Shown in pieces: positions 37,779 to 45,937 of a stretch of DNA of 64,000 nucleotides; the first letter of the stretch is position 1; each line of letters begins with the position of its first letter. The stretch is from positions 1,240,001 to 1,304,000 of the forward strand of contig CAVQBJ010000008.1 of the NCBI GenBank assembly GCA_963710725.1, given 5' to 3'. The stretch comes from CAVQBJ01 sp963710725. Its GTDB lineage: Bacteria > Actinomycetota > Thermoleophilia > Solirubrobacterales > Solirubrobacteraceae. The notes beneath the pieces were generated by a model that made no database searches, was not told where the DNA came from, and worked only from the letters and a program-made list of their open reading frames with translations. Position numbers and translations under genes: made by a program.

Positions 37779-39268
37779 ATGTCGATCGCGCGCGCCTTCA
37801 GGCGCTCCCTCACGCTCGCCCCGATCGCCGTCGCGCGGCTGGTGGCGATCGCGGTGGCCCTCGTCGCGCTCGCCGCCCCGGCGTCCGCGCTGGCCAGCGG
37901 CTCGATCGGCGCGATCGGCGTCAACGACATCCGCTCGGACGGCATCCTGCTGCCGAACGCCAACTGGAACGGACTCGCCGACCTGAACATGGTCGCCGGC
38001 GCGGGCGTGCAGCTCTACCGCGCGCGCATCCAGCTCAACTGCGTCGACCCGAACCACACCGGCCGGTTCAACTTCACCGCGCCGTCGCCGAGCTGCTACG
38101 GGCTCAGCTACGACGCGCTCGTCGGCGCGCTCGCCCAGCGCAACATGACGCTGCTGCCGATCCTCATCAACTTCAGCGGATCCACCCCGCAGCCGCCGAC
38201 CCCCGACGGCGCGGGCGGCAGCCCGACGATCTCCGAGTTCGCCGCCTTCGCCGCCGCCGCGGTCACCCGCTACGGGCCGACCGGCACCTACTGGGCGACC
38301 TGCGGCTGCACGCCGCACCCGATCTCGGCGTGGGAGATCTGGAACGAGGAGAACAACGGCTACTGGTGGGGCGGCACCGCCTCGGCGTCGCAGTACGCGG
38401 CCGTGTTCTCGGCGACGCGCGGCGCGCTGCGCAGCGTCGACCCGCAGGCGCGGGCGGTCGTCGGGGGCCTCGCGTTCGATCCCGCCGGTCAGCCCTCCTT
38501 CATCCCGCCCGACCAGATGATCGCCACCCTGGCCGCCGGCAACGCGAACGCGTTCGACGCGGTCGCCGTGCACCCCTACACCGTGGCGGCCGGCTCCTCC
38601 TCGACCGAGCTCGCCGAGGACACCATCTCGCTCATCAACAGCGTGGCGGCGCAGCTGGTCGCCTCCACCGGTCCCGGTCCGGGGGGCGCGCCGCGCCAGC
38701 AGATCTGGGTGACCGAGATGGGGTGGTCCAACCAGCAGGAGGACCCGAACACGATCGCGGCCGGACTGCAGACGTTCTTCTCGCTGCTCTCGAGCGGCGT
38801 CCGCGCCGAGGACAACGTCGGGCCGGTGCTGTGGTACGACCTGCGCGACAACGCCACGCTCAGCGTGCGCGACGATCAGCTCGGCCTGCGCTACACGAAC
38901 GCCGACGGCAGCGATGCCGGTCCCAAGCCGGCCTGGGGCGTGTTCGCCGCCGCCGCGGCGCAGGGCGGAACGCTGCCGCTGCCGGCGGCCCTCGCCGACA
39001 GCGGCCCCTACATCGGGCCCGCCCCGACCGGATCAACCTCCTCCGGCTCGGCGCAGGCCAGCTCCGGAACCGGCCTCGGCGCGTCAGGGGCTCGCGGGCG
39101 CGTTCGCCGCCTCGGTCGCCCGCGGGCACGCCTCGAAGGTCAAGGTCACGGCCAATCCGGCGGTCTGCCACGTGGTCATCCGCCACGGGCACCACGTGCG
39201 CGTGTGCGCCAAGGCGAAGGCGAAGGCGAAGTACATCGACAAAGAGCAAGCGACGCAAGCGCGGGTAG
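37779..39268 (+). CDS. Secreted clan GH-A glycoside hydrolase, C-terminal frameshifts
   Basis: ATG at 37779 gives a signal peptide (LVAIAVALVALAAPASALA). The catalytic domain is intact for about 430 residues: IGAIGVNDIRSDGILLPNAN, YRARIQLNCVDPNHTGRF, ISAWEIWNEENNGYWWGG (acid/base Glu), VAVHPYTVAAGSSSTE, QQIWVTEMGWSNQQED (nucleophile Glu) and VLWYDLRDN. A Ser/Gly-rich linker follows. The tail then changes frame near 39090 and 39240: AGAFAASVARGHASKVKVT, HHVRVCAKAKAKAK, ending KSKRRKRG. The fold is GH39/GH5-like, but the substrate cannot be read. A riboswitch-like element precedes the gene, linking expression to a second messenger. Confidence 0.8.
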
Positions 39269-39395
39269 TTCGCGGCCGCGGACGGCCGGTTCGCTCAGGG
39301 AGCGCTTGCCGCGGAGGTCGACCGGACCCGGCCGGATGAGCGCTGCTGCAGCGCCTATCCTGTCGCGAGTGCCCTGCGCTCCCCAGAGCCGGCCG

Positions 39396-40481
39396 ATGAA
39401 GGCATGGCCGACCCGCTCGCTGGCCCTCGTCGCCGCGCTGATCCTCGCCTGCGCGACGGCCGGCACGGCCCGGGCCGCCGCGCCCCCCGGGTTCGTCGGC
39501 ATGGTCTCCGAGGACACGTTCGCCGGCAGCGCGCGCTACCAGAACACCGAGCTCGCGGCGATGCAGAAGGCCGGCGTCACCCTCCTGCGTCAGGTCTTCG
39601 ACTGGTCGATCATCGAGCGCCGGCGCAACGTCTACAACTTCTCGGTCTACGACGCGACGGTCGCCGCCGCGGCCAAGCGCGGGATCGAGATCATGCCGAT
39701 CCTGTTCAACGAGCCGTCCTATCTGTCCTCGCGTCCGCGCCGGCACGCGCAGCGCGGGACCTACCCGCCGAGCAACCTCAACTCGATCGCCGCGTTCGTG
39801 CGCGCCGCGGTGCGCTGGTACGGGCCGAACGGCACGTTCTGGACCAAGCACCCGACGGTGCCCAAGCTGCCGATCCGCATCTGGCAGGTCTGGAACGAGC
39901 CGAACCTCAACGTGTACTGGCTGCCGCGCCCGAGCGCCTCGCACTACGTGACGCTGCTGTCGGTCGCGTCGAAGGCGATCCACGAGCTCGACCCCCAGGC
40001 CGAGGTCGTATCCGGCGGCATCCCCGAGAGCCCGCTCGGCATCGAGATGTTCACCTACCTGCGCTCGATGCTCCACGCCGGCGCAGCCGACTGGATGAAC
40101 ACGGTCGGCATCAACGCCTACTCGCCCACCGCCTCGGGGCTGATCGCGCTCCTGCGCCGCGTGCGCTCGACGCTGGACGGCGCGCGGCGCGTCGCAGTCG
40201 CGATCCGCGTGACGGAGTTCGGGTGGTCGGACACCGGGCCGGGGAGCCTGTACCGCCTTGGCGCGCGCGGCCAGGCGACGCAGATCAGCGCGGTCGTGAA
40301 GGACTTCTACGCCGTGCGCTCGGCGCTCGACCTGCAGGGGTTCGTCTACTTCGACTGGCGCGACGCGCGCCCGTACAAGGGCGGCTTCAACTTCTGGGGG
40401 CTGCACACCGGGCTGCTGAAGCTGAACGGCAAGCCCAAGCCGGCGCTGAAGGCGTTCAGCTCAGCGGCCAACGGGCTGTAG
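39396..40481 (+). CDS. Secreted clan GH-A glycoside hydrolase (intact)
   Basis: 361 aa from the ATG at 39396, with a signal peptide (LALVAALILACATAGTARAA). Motifs in order: FVGMVSEDTFAGSARYQN, LLRQVFDWSIIERRRNVYNF, IRIWQVWNEPNLNVYWLP (acid/base Glu), VNAYSP-type strand GINAYSPTASGL, IRVTEFGWSDTGPG (nucleophile Glu) and FVYFDWRDARPYKGGFNFWG. This is the only one of the six local hydrolases with a fully intact frame and is the best model for the set. It is closest to the lipoprotein paralogue at 44177-45356: both share the LLRQ-FDWS and NFWGLHTGLL-type ends. Function: retaining glycosidase acting outside the cell. Confidence 0.88.
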   Translation: MKAWPTRSLALVAALILACATAGTARAAAPPGFVGMVSEDTFAGSARYQNTELAAMQKAGVTLLRQVFDWSIIERRRNVYNFSVYDATVAAAAKRGIEIMPILFNEPSYLSSRPRRHAQRGTYPPSNLNSIAAFVRAAVRWYGPNGTFWTKHPTVPKLPIRIWQVWNEPNLNVYWLPRPSASHYVTLLSVASKAIHELDPQAEVVSGGIPESPLGIEMFTYLRSMLHAGAADWMNTVGINAYSPTASGLIALLRRVRSTLDGARRVAVAIRVTEFGWSDTGPGSLYRLGARGQATQISAVVKDFYAVRSALDLQGFVYFDWRDARPYKGGFNFWGLHTGLLKLNGKPKPALKAFSSAANGL

Positions 40482-40504
40482 GTAGCCGGCGGACAGCTTT
40501 CGCC

Positions 40505-40528
40505 TGGTAATACCGCCCGGTATTACCA
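40505..40528. promoter_or_regulatory. Perfect palindromic operator before AbrB-type gene
   Basis: TGGTAATACCG (40505-40515) and CGGTATTACCA (40518-40528) are exact reverse complements separated by CC. The AT-containing palindrome stands out in GC-rich DNA and lies 18 bases before the AbrB-type ATG, where an autoregulating antitoxin would bind. Confidence 0.7.
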
Positions 40529-40546
40529 CTTGCTAACCTGTCGCTC

Positions 40547-40717
40547 ATGCGCGTGACGAGCAAGGGACAGGTGACGATTCCACTGGCGGTGCGCCGCCGG
40601 CTCGGCATCGAGCCAGGGAGCGAGGTCGAGTTCGAGCTCGAGGACTTCGCTCGGCGCGCGACGGGCCGGCGGGTCCGAGCTCAACGCGGCGGGATCGGAC
40701 TGCGCTTGCGCGCGTAA
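40547..40717 (+). CDS. AbrB/MazE-type antitoxin-like protein, C-terminally altered
   Basis: 56 aa: MRVTSKGQVTIPLAVRRRLG, then IEPGSEVEFELED. This is the swapped-hairpin AbrB/SpoVT DNA-binding domain. Normal family members continue for 20-30 more residues that bind a PIN or MazF-type toxin; here the tail is Arg/Gly-rich and ends early. No toxin gene follows on this strand. It is probably an orphan or frame-damaged antitoxin. The palindrome just upstream supports a real, autoregulated gene. Confidence 0.6.
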   Translation: MRVTSKGQVTIPLAVRRRLGIEPGSEVEFELEDFARRATGRRVRAQRGGIGLRLRA

Positions 40718-40749
40718 CGGCGCAGCGTCGGCATCTCCTCGGCCGGCGC

Positions 40750-40965
40750 TTAGAGCGCGGCGACGAAGCGCGTGAACGCCTCAGCGCCGAGGTCGATGCG
40801 CCGCGCACGCTCGAGAACCTGCTCGGCGCGCTCGGTGGCGACCCCGAGGACGAACCCGGTGAGCGTCTGCCCGCTCAGCTCCGCAGCCGCGCGCAGCGTT
40901 TGCTCCTGGCGCTCGCTGACCCGCATGTTGATGCGCGCTTGGCGCTTCGACTCTACTTGTCCCAC
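40750..40965 (-). CDS. DUF1778/TacA-type antitoxin (ribbon-helix-helix), no toxin partner
   Basis: 71 aa when started at the GTG at 40965. ARINMRVSERQEQTLRAAAE, then LSGQTLTGFVLGVATERAEQ and ARRIDLGAEAFTRF match TacA antitoxins, which bind DNA and neutralise GNAT toxins that acetylate aminoacyl-tRNA. An ATG at 40980 lies inside an inverted repeat that looks like the operator, so the GTG next to it is the better start. The GNAT toxin normally found just downstream is absent, because the AbrB-type gene lies there on the other strand. The C-terminus ends soon after FVAAL and may be slightly short. Confidence 0.7.
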   Translation of the reverse strand: MGQVESKRQARINMRVSERQEQTLRAAAELSGQTLTGFVLGVATERAEQVLERARRIDLGAEAFTRFVAAL

Positions 40966-41002
40966 GGGTTGATTGTACATCCGGGGTATGTACAGTCAAC
41001 CC
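40966..41002. promoter_or_regulatory. 15-base inverted repeat, likely antitoxin operator
   Basis: GGGTTGATTGTACAT (40966-40980) and ATGTACAGTCAACCC (40988-41002) are reverse complements with one mismatch and a 7-base spacer. It abuts the GTG start of the DUF1778 gene and lies about 70 bases before the divergent ribbon-helix-helix antitoxin gene. Confidence 0.65.
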
Positions 41003-41073
41003 GTCGGTGAGCGCCGCGTCACGGCACGGGACAGCGATGTGCCCGGCGCCGATCATATGATATCTTCATATCC

Positions 41074-41307
41074 ATGAGCAGGCTGCTGTCGGTTTCCCTC
41101 CCGGATGAGCTGAGCGCCAAGACGGATGCCGTGGCCGCCGCGCAGGGACGCTCGCGTAGCGAGGTAGTCCGCGACGCTCTTCGCAGCTATGTGTGGCGCG
41201 AGCAGTGGTCTGAGGCCACACGCGATGCTCGAGCTCTCGCCGAGCGAGCCGGCATCGGACCTGAGGACGTCGAGGGTCTCGTCGACGAGCTCAGGAAAGC
41301 CGGCTGA
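41074..41307 (+). CDS. Ribbon-helix-helix (CopG/VapB-like) antitoxin
   Basis: 77 aa: MSRLLSVSLPDELSAKTDAV, then AAAQGRSRSEVVRDALRSYV, the beta-strand plus SRSEVVRDAL helix of CopG/ParD-like repressors. The acidic/helical C-terminus (EDVEGLVDELRKAG) would wrap the toxin. It is followed immediately by a PIN toxin gene in an overlapping frame, the usual antitoxin-first order. It starts next to an AT-rich patch (ATGATATCTTCATATCC). Confidence 0.82.
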   Translation: MSRLLSVSLPDELSAKTDAVAAAQGRSRSEVVRDALRSYVWREQWSEATRDARALAERAGIGPEDVEGLVDELRKAG

Positions 41308-41708
41308 AGCTCGCCGTCGATACCAACGTGCTGGTGTCGGCGGTGATTGCCGACGGGCCTCCGCGAAGGGTGCTCGAGGTCGTTCTCGACGGGCGTGCGG
41401 AACTCATCCTCCCGAAAGCGGCACTCGTCGAGCTTCGGCGCGTGCTAGGTGAGAAGCTCCAGCTCGACGATAGATCGGTCGCGCAATCGCCGCGTTGATC
41501 GAAGCGCTCGCTGCTGTCTTACCGAGACGCCGGAGGTGGTTCAACGCTGAGCGGAGACCCGGACGACGATCGCATCATCGCCGCCGCGGTCGCGGCCGAC
41601 GCAGATGTCCTCGTGAGCGGAGACCGCAGGCACATGCTGCCGCTCGGCCGCGTCGGATCCATGCGGGTGTTGAAACCCCAAGACCTCCTCGCCGAGATCG
41701 CCGACTGA
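41304..41708 (+). pseudogene. PIN-domain toxin (VapC-like), about three frame changes
   Basis: Begins KLAVDTNVLVSAVIADGPPR, the PIN motif with the first catalytic Asp. Later come RVLEVVLDGRAELILPKAAL and ELRRVLGEKLQLDDRS. After frame changes near 41480, 41522 and 41546 it ends LSGDPDDDRIIAAAVAADAD with VLVSGDRRHMLPL, which contains the other acidic residues of the PIN nuclease. Start is unclear (possible CTG at 41304 overlapping the antitoxin TGA). PIN toxins cleave tRNA or rRNA. The catalytic residues all survive in pieces, so either the toxin is inactivated or the consensus has indels. Confidence 0.6.
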
Positions 41709-41729
41709 CCGGATTGGCGTGCGTGGCCC

Positions 41730-43610
41730 CTACCCCGGCAGCCGCAGGATGGCCAGCTGGCCGCTCGCGTAGACCGGCGTGCCGACGCGCGGCGGCGGCA
41801 GCGGACTGCCGTTCGCCCCCGGGCAGACCGGGTCGACGACGAGGTAGCGCACGCCGAGCGCCCGCGCCCGTGCCCGGCCGTAGCGCGTCCCGTCGAGGAT
41901 CTGCTGGGCCTCGCGCGCGAACGGCAGCTCCGCGCCGGGCCCGATGTCCTGCGGCTCGAGCGCGGCGAGCGTGCGCGTGTGCAGCAGCCAGGTCGACAGG
42001 AAGCTCCAGCAGGGGTCGGTGACGACGACCTCGTTCGGGCGCAGGACCTTCGAGAGCGCGTCCAGCCCGCGCAGCGACGCCGGCGTGACGAACGAGAAGT
42101 ACGCGCGGATGTTGGCCGCCTCGCCGTAGGAGTTGATCGTCGTCAGCGCGATGCCGATCGCCGCCGCCGCGGCCACGAGCCAGCGGCCGGGCAGGCGCAC
42201 GGCCACGGCGGCGACGAGCGGCGCCGCGGCGAGCGGCACGTAGAAGGTCATTCGCGAGTAGTAGTTGGGCACGTGCACGATCCACACGTAGGCGAGCGCC
42301 ACGACGACGGCCCCCAGCGCCAGCGGGCCCCATAGCGCGCTCTCGCGCCGGTGACGGATCGCCACGACCACGAGCGCCACCGCGACGGCGCCGGCGAGCA
42401 TCGGCGAGACGTCGCGCAGCGTCAGGGTGAGGTTGACCTTCGTGCCGAGGTAGTCGGTGTAGGGCAGCGAGGCGCCGAACGTCTTATAGCGCGAGTACAG
42501 ATCGGCGAGCACGCCGACACCGAGCACGAGCGTCAGGCCGGCCAGCCAGAGGGCGTCGCGCAGCGCCCGGCGCCGGCGCGAGGGACTGATCAGGCAGGCG
42601 AGCACGACGAGGCCGGTGATCGCGACAGCGATGGCGCCCGACAGGCGGTGCGCGGCCGGGACCGCGAGCAGCGTCACCGCGAAGCCGACTCGGGCGCGGC
42701 CGTCGAGCGGCGGCCGATCGTCGGTCACGCCCGGCGGCCGGTCCGCCTCAGGCCCGCGCGCACCCGTGAAGCTCGCGAGGTACGCGAACAGGAGGGCGAG
42801 CAGGACGAGCGCGGCCAGGTTGGCGAGGCCGTGCCAGCCGAGGATGTCCTGGCTGGCCGGCACGACGGCGAGGAGCGCGGCGGCGAGCACGCCGGCGGCG
42901 CGTCCCCAGAACGCGCGCACGAACGCGTACACCGTGACGATCTCGAGCATCGCGAACAGGACGATCCCGTGACGCAGCACGCTCACCGGCCCGCGCGAGA
43001 GGATGAGCGTGGCACCGTAGAGCGCCGGCACCCCGGGGTCGTCGCGGAAGGGCTGCCCGAGCATCCAGAACGGGTTGTTGATGAGGATCGAGCCGTGGAT
43101 CTGGATCTGCTCGGCGTAGAGGAGGTACTTCGCCCAGTCGTTGCCCGGAGCGATGCCGAGACCGACGACGCGCAGGGCGAGCACGAGCCCGAGCGCGATC
43201 GCGCCGAGCAGCCCGAGCGCCTCGAGCGCGCCCTCGCGGGTCGGGCGCCAGCTCACCTCCTCGCGCGAACTCCACGCCGGCAGGGCGAGCACGATCAGCG
43301 CCACGAGCGCGACCCGCACCGACGCGCCGCTCAGGTGCACGCCGATGCGCGCGAGCGAGATGAGCACGACGCTGACCGCGGCGAAGCCGAGCGCCGGGCC
43401 GGCGGCGAGCGCCGCCAGCGGGCTCGCGCGCAGCGGTCGGGGCAGCAGCGGGATGAGCGCCCACCCGGGCGCGAGCAGCGCGAGCATCGACAGGGCCACC
43501 GAGCGCACGCCGGCCAGCGCGAGCAGCGTCTCGCCGAGCACGAGCACGGCGGCCAGCGTCCAGGGCGGTGGCGGCCGGCGCAGCGCGGCCGCGTAGCGTG
43601 CGAGCACCAC
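41730..43610 (-). CDS. Large polytopic membrane protein, GT-C glycosyltransferase-like
   Basis: 626 aa with about 11-13 membrane helices. Near residue 160 is a hydrophilic loop GNDWAKYLLYAEQIQIHGSI, resembling the first extracytoplasmic loop of GT-C enzymes, where acidic residues bind the lipid-phosphate sugar. WMLGQPFRDDPGVPALYGAT follows. The C-terminal soluble part (NEVVVTDPCWSFLSTWLLHT, YLVVDPVCPG) is typical of such proteins. It probably transfers a sugar from a polyprenyl-phosphate donor, but no named family was recognised. The start may lie upstream, at about 43670, if one more indel is present (MTAPPTRTVTGPERVA). Internal frame intact. Confidence 0.65.
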   Translation of the reverse strand: MVLARYAAALRRPPPPWTLAAVLVLGETLLALAGVRSVALSMLALLAPGWALIPLLPRPLRASPLAALAAGPALGFAAVSVVLISLARIGVHLSGASVRVALVALIVLALPAWSSREEVSWRPTREGALEALGLLGAIALGLVLALRVVGLGIAPGNDWAKYLLYAEQIQIHGSILINNPFWMLGQPFRDDPGVPALYGATLILSRGPVSVLRHGIVLFAMLEIVTVYAFVRAFWGRAAGVLAAALLAVVPASQDILGWHGLANLAALVLLALLFAYLASFTGARGPEADRPPGVTDDRPPLDGRARVGFAVTLLAVPAAHRLSGAIAVAITGLVVLACLISPSRRRRALRDALWLAGLTLVLGVGVLADLYSRYKTFGASLPYTDYLGTKVNLTLTLRDVSPMLAGAVAVALVVVAIRHRRESALWGPLALGAVVVALAYVWIVHVPNYYSRMTFYVPLAAAPLVAAVAVRLPGRWLVAAAAAIGIALTTINSYGEAANIRAYFSFVTPASLRGLDALSKVLRPNEVVVTDPCWSFLSTWLLHTRTLAALEPQDIGPGAELPFAREAQQILDGTRYGRARARALGVRYLVVDPVCPGANGSPLPPPRVGTPVYASGQLAILRLPG

Positions 43611-43779
43611 GCGCAGGCCGTGCGGCGACGCGCTCCGGGCCGGTCACGGTGCGCGTCGGCGGCGCGGTCATGAGATGCAGCGTGTCAGATGCCGGCGCCG
43701 GAACGACGGCGTCGCGCCTGCGCGCCGGTCGAGCTCGCGGTCGGCGGGCGCGGACGCGGCGGTTACAGTTTCTGCTGGC

Positions 43780-44163
43780 ATGCGGCGTCTCGTCATCCTC
43801 ACGGCACTGCTGTTGGCGCTCGGCTGCTCGCCGGCCTGGGCGGCCTCGGGCAACGGGCTGTACTCGCCCTACCCGGCGGCAACCGATCCGACCGCCGCGC
43901 AGGCGTACTACGCGCAGCTCGGGGTGGCGCTGACGGTGGGGCAGATCCGCCGGGGCACCTTCAGCGGGCGCCTGCGACCGTCCGCGCAGGGCGGGCCGAG
44001 CCATCGCGCCGGGGCGACGGCGGTCGACCTCGGCTACGGAGCGCTCGCCGCGGTCGGCCTGCTCGCGCTTGCTCGCCGCCGCCGTCGCCGTCGCCGTCGC
44101 CCGCCCGCGCCCGTCGCCGCGGGTCGGGTCGTGCTGAGCGCGTCCCCGGCCGGCGCCGGGTAG
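43780..44163 (+). CDS. Small secreted protein with C-terminal membrane segment
   Basis: 127 aa. The signal peptide (MRRLVILTALLLALGCSPAWA) is followed by a short domain SGNGLYSPYPAATDPTAAQA, YYAQLGVALTVGQIRRG and then a hydrophobic patch (YGALAAVGLLALARRRRR) with an Arg-rich stop-transfer. No known family. It is placed 13 bases before a lipoprotein hydrolase, so it may be co-expressed with it, echoing the small secreted gene beside the hydrolase at 27-29 kb. Confidence 0.6.
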   Translation: MRRLVILTALLLALGCSPAWAASGNGLYSPYPAATDPTAAQAYYAQLGVALTVGQIRRGTFSGRLRPSAQGGPSHRAGATAVDLGYGALAAVGLLALARRRRRRRRRPPAPVAAGRVVLSASPAGAG

Positions 44164-44176
44164 GGCGCGACCGCGG

Positions 44177-45356
44177 ATGAGCGCCGTACCCCGGGCCGCC
44201 ATCGGGGCGCTCCTCGGAGCGCTCGGCGCGCTGGCCGTCGCCGGCTGCGGTGGGGGCTCGGGTGCCGTCGCGACGACCTCGACCTCGCCGGCGCGATCGT
44301 CGAGCGCTCCGGCGCGCTCGGCGCTGCCGAGCGACTTCCTCGGCCTCGTCTCAAACGACGCGTTCGCCGCGACCGGCGCGGCGCGCGCCGCAGATCCTCG
44401 CCGCCGAGCGGCGCACCGGCGTGCAGCTGCTGCGCCAGACCTTCGACTGGTCGACGATCGAGCCGAGCGCGGGCCACTACGACTTCTCGGTCTACGACGC
44501 CTACATGGCGGCCACCGCGCGCGCGGGGCTGCAGGTGCTCCCGATCGTCTTCGGGCGCCCGGCCTTCGAGCCCGGGCTGACGCCGGCGGGCGCGACGGTG
44601 ACAGCGACGACGACACTGCCGCCGGCGCGCCTGGCCGACTACGGGGCGTTCGCCGCGACGCTCGCGCGCCGCTACGGGCCGGGCGGCAGCTTCTGGCGCG
44701 AGCACCCCGAGCTGCCCGCGCACCCGATCCGCTCCTGGCAGATCTGGAACGAGCCCAACCTCCCCGTCTACTGGGGCGGGCGACCGGACGCCGCCGGCTA
44801 CGTCGCGATGCTCGCCGCGGCGCGCCGCGCGATCCGCGCGGTCGATCCCGGCGCGGAGATCGTCACGGCCGGGATCCCGAACAGCAAGCTCGGCGTTCCG
44901 CTCGCGACGTACGTCTCCGAGCTGCTCGCCGATGGCGCGCGCGGCAGCTTCGACACCCTGGCCATCAACCCGTACGCCTCGTCGGGCCTCGGCGTCGTGG
45001 CCGCGGCCGGGCGCGCGCGGCAGCTGCTCGACGCCGCCGGCCTGACGCAGACGCCGATCTGGCTGACCGAGATCGGCTGGGCGAGCGGCGGGCCACCGTC
45101 GAGCTTCACCGTGGGCGCGGCGCGCCAGGCCAGCTACGTACTTGAAGCGCTCACCTCGCTCGGGCGCCTGGCGAGCACGCTGCATGTGCGCGGCGTCGTG
45201 TACTTCGCGTGGCGTGACGCGCCGCCGTACACGGGCGGCGTCGATTTCTGGGGCCTGCACACCGGACTGCTGACGATCACCGGCGCGGCCAAGCCGGCGC
45301 TGTCGGCGTACTACCAGGCGGCGGGGGCGCTCGGCACGCTGCCGGCCTCGGGATGA
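44177..45356 (+). CDS. Lipoprotein clan GH-A glycoside hydrolase, one frameshift
   Basis: ATG at 44177 starts a lipoprotein signal (LGALGALAVAGCGGGSG, lipobox LAVAGC). The frame changes near 44388 just after FLGLVSNDAFAATG and continues ILAAERRTGVQLLRQTFDWS. Catalytic parts follow: IRSWQIWNEPNLPVYWGG (acid/base Glu), AINPYASSGLGV, IWLTEIGWASGGPPSS (nucleophile Glu), and VVYFAWRDAPPYTGGVDFWG. Length about 392 aa. It is a membrane-anchored relative of the secreted enzyme at 39396-40481, probably acting on surface polysaccharide at the outer face of the membrane. Confidence 0.8.
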
Positions 45357-45498
45357 GGCGCGGTCAACCGCAGCAACGGGCGAGAGACGCGGCGCCCGTC
45401 GCCGACGTCCCACCGTTCAAGCCCGCTCGACCAACTGCCGATAACGGTGCCCGGCGGGCCACGTACCCCCGCGCGAATCCGAAAGGGCACCGATTCAC

Positions 45499-45915
45499 AT
45501 GCTGATGCGACGCAGCCCCATCTTCCTCATCGCGGCGGTGGCGATCATCGTCTGGCGCATCGGTGCGGTCGGCGGCGCAGCCGGCGCGGGTGGGAACTAC
45601 GTGGGCACCACGAGCCAGGGCCTGCCGATCACCTTCACCGCATCGTCGAGCTCCGTCGACGACATCACCTTCACCTGGCAGGCCCTGTGCGCCGATGGCC
45701 AGACGCATACGAACTCGATCGCCATCGGCGGCGGCTCGATCAACGGCGGGGCGTTCTCGGCGTCGGGCGTCCTCAATACGGGCGGGCAGGCGACGGTCAC
45801 CGGTCAGGTGTCGGGCACCACGGCCTCCGGCCAGCTCTCGCGGAGCGGCCCGACCGCGTTCGGCACGAACTGCACCGACACCGGCGTCAACTGGACGGCG
45901 CATCGCGAGGGCTGA
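45499..45915 (+). CDS. Small secreted hypothetical protein
   Basis: 138 aa. A hydrophobic N-terminus (SPIFLIAAVAIIVWRIGAVG) acts as signal or anchor. The mature part is beta-rich: GGNYVGTTSQGLPITFTASS, FTWQALCADGQTHTNSIAIG and a single Cys pair (LCADG, GTNCTDTG) suited to one disulfide. Similar Gly/Thr/Ser-rich 'query-like' secreted proteins are common in actinobacteria but unnamed. It is convergent to a hydrolase gene and has an AAAGGG ribosome-binding site. Confidence 0.6.
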   Translation: MLMRRSPIFLIAAVAIIVWRIGAVGGAAGAGGNYVGTTSQGLPITFTASSSSVDDITFTWQALCADGQTHTNSIAIGGGSINGGAFSASGVLNTGGQATVTGQVSGTTASGQLSRSGPTAFGTNCTDTGVNWTAHREG

Positions 45916-45937
45916 GCGCTCATCGCTGCTCTCAGCC

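Noticed and set aside
35921..39268. One 1115-residue protein spanning a hydrolase, a sigma factor region and another hydrolase
   Set aside because: It is an accidental join of frames: the sigma factor lies on the opposite strand and the translation between is nonsense.
37773..40481. Single 902-residue double-hydrolase fusion
   Set aside because: The two catalytic domains each have their own start and signal peptide, and the frame linking them is a by-product of an indel in the first gene's tail.
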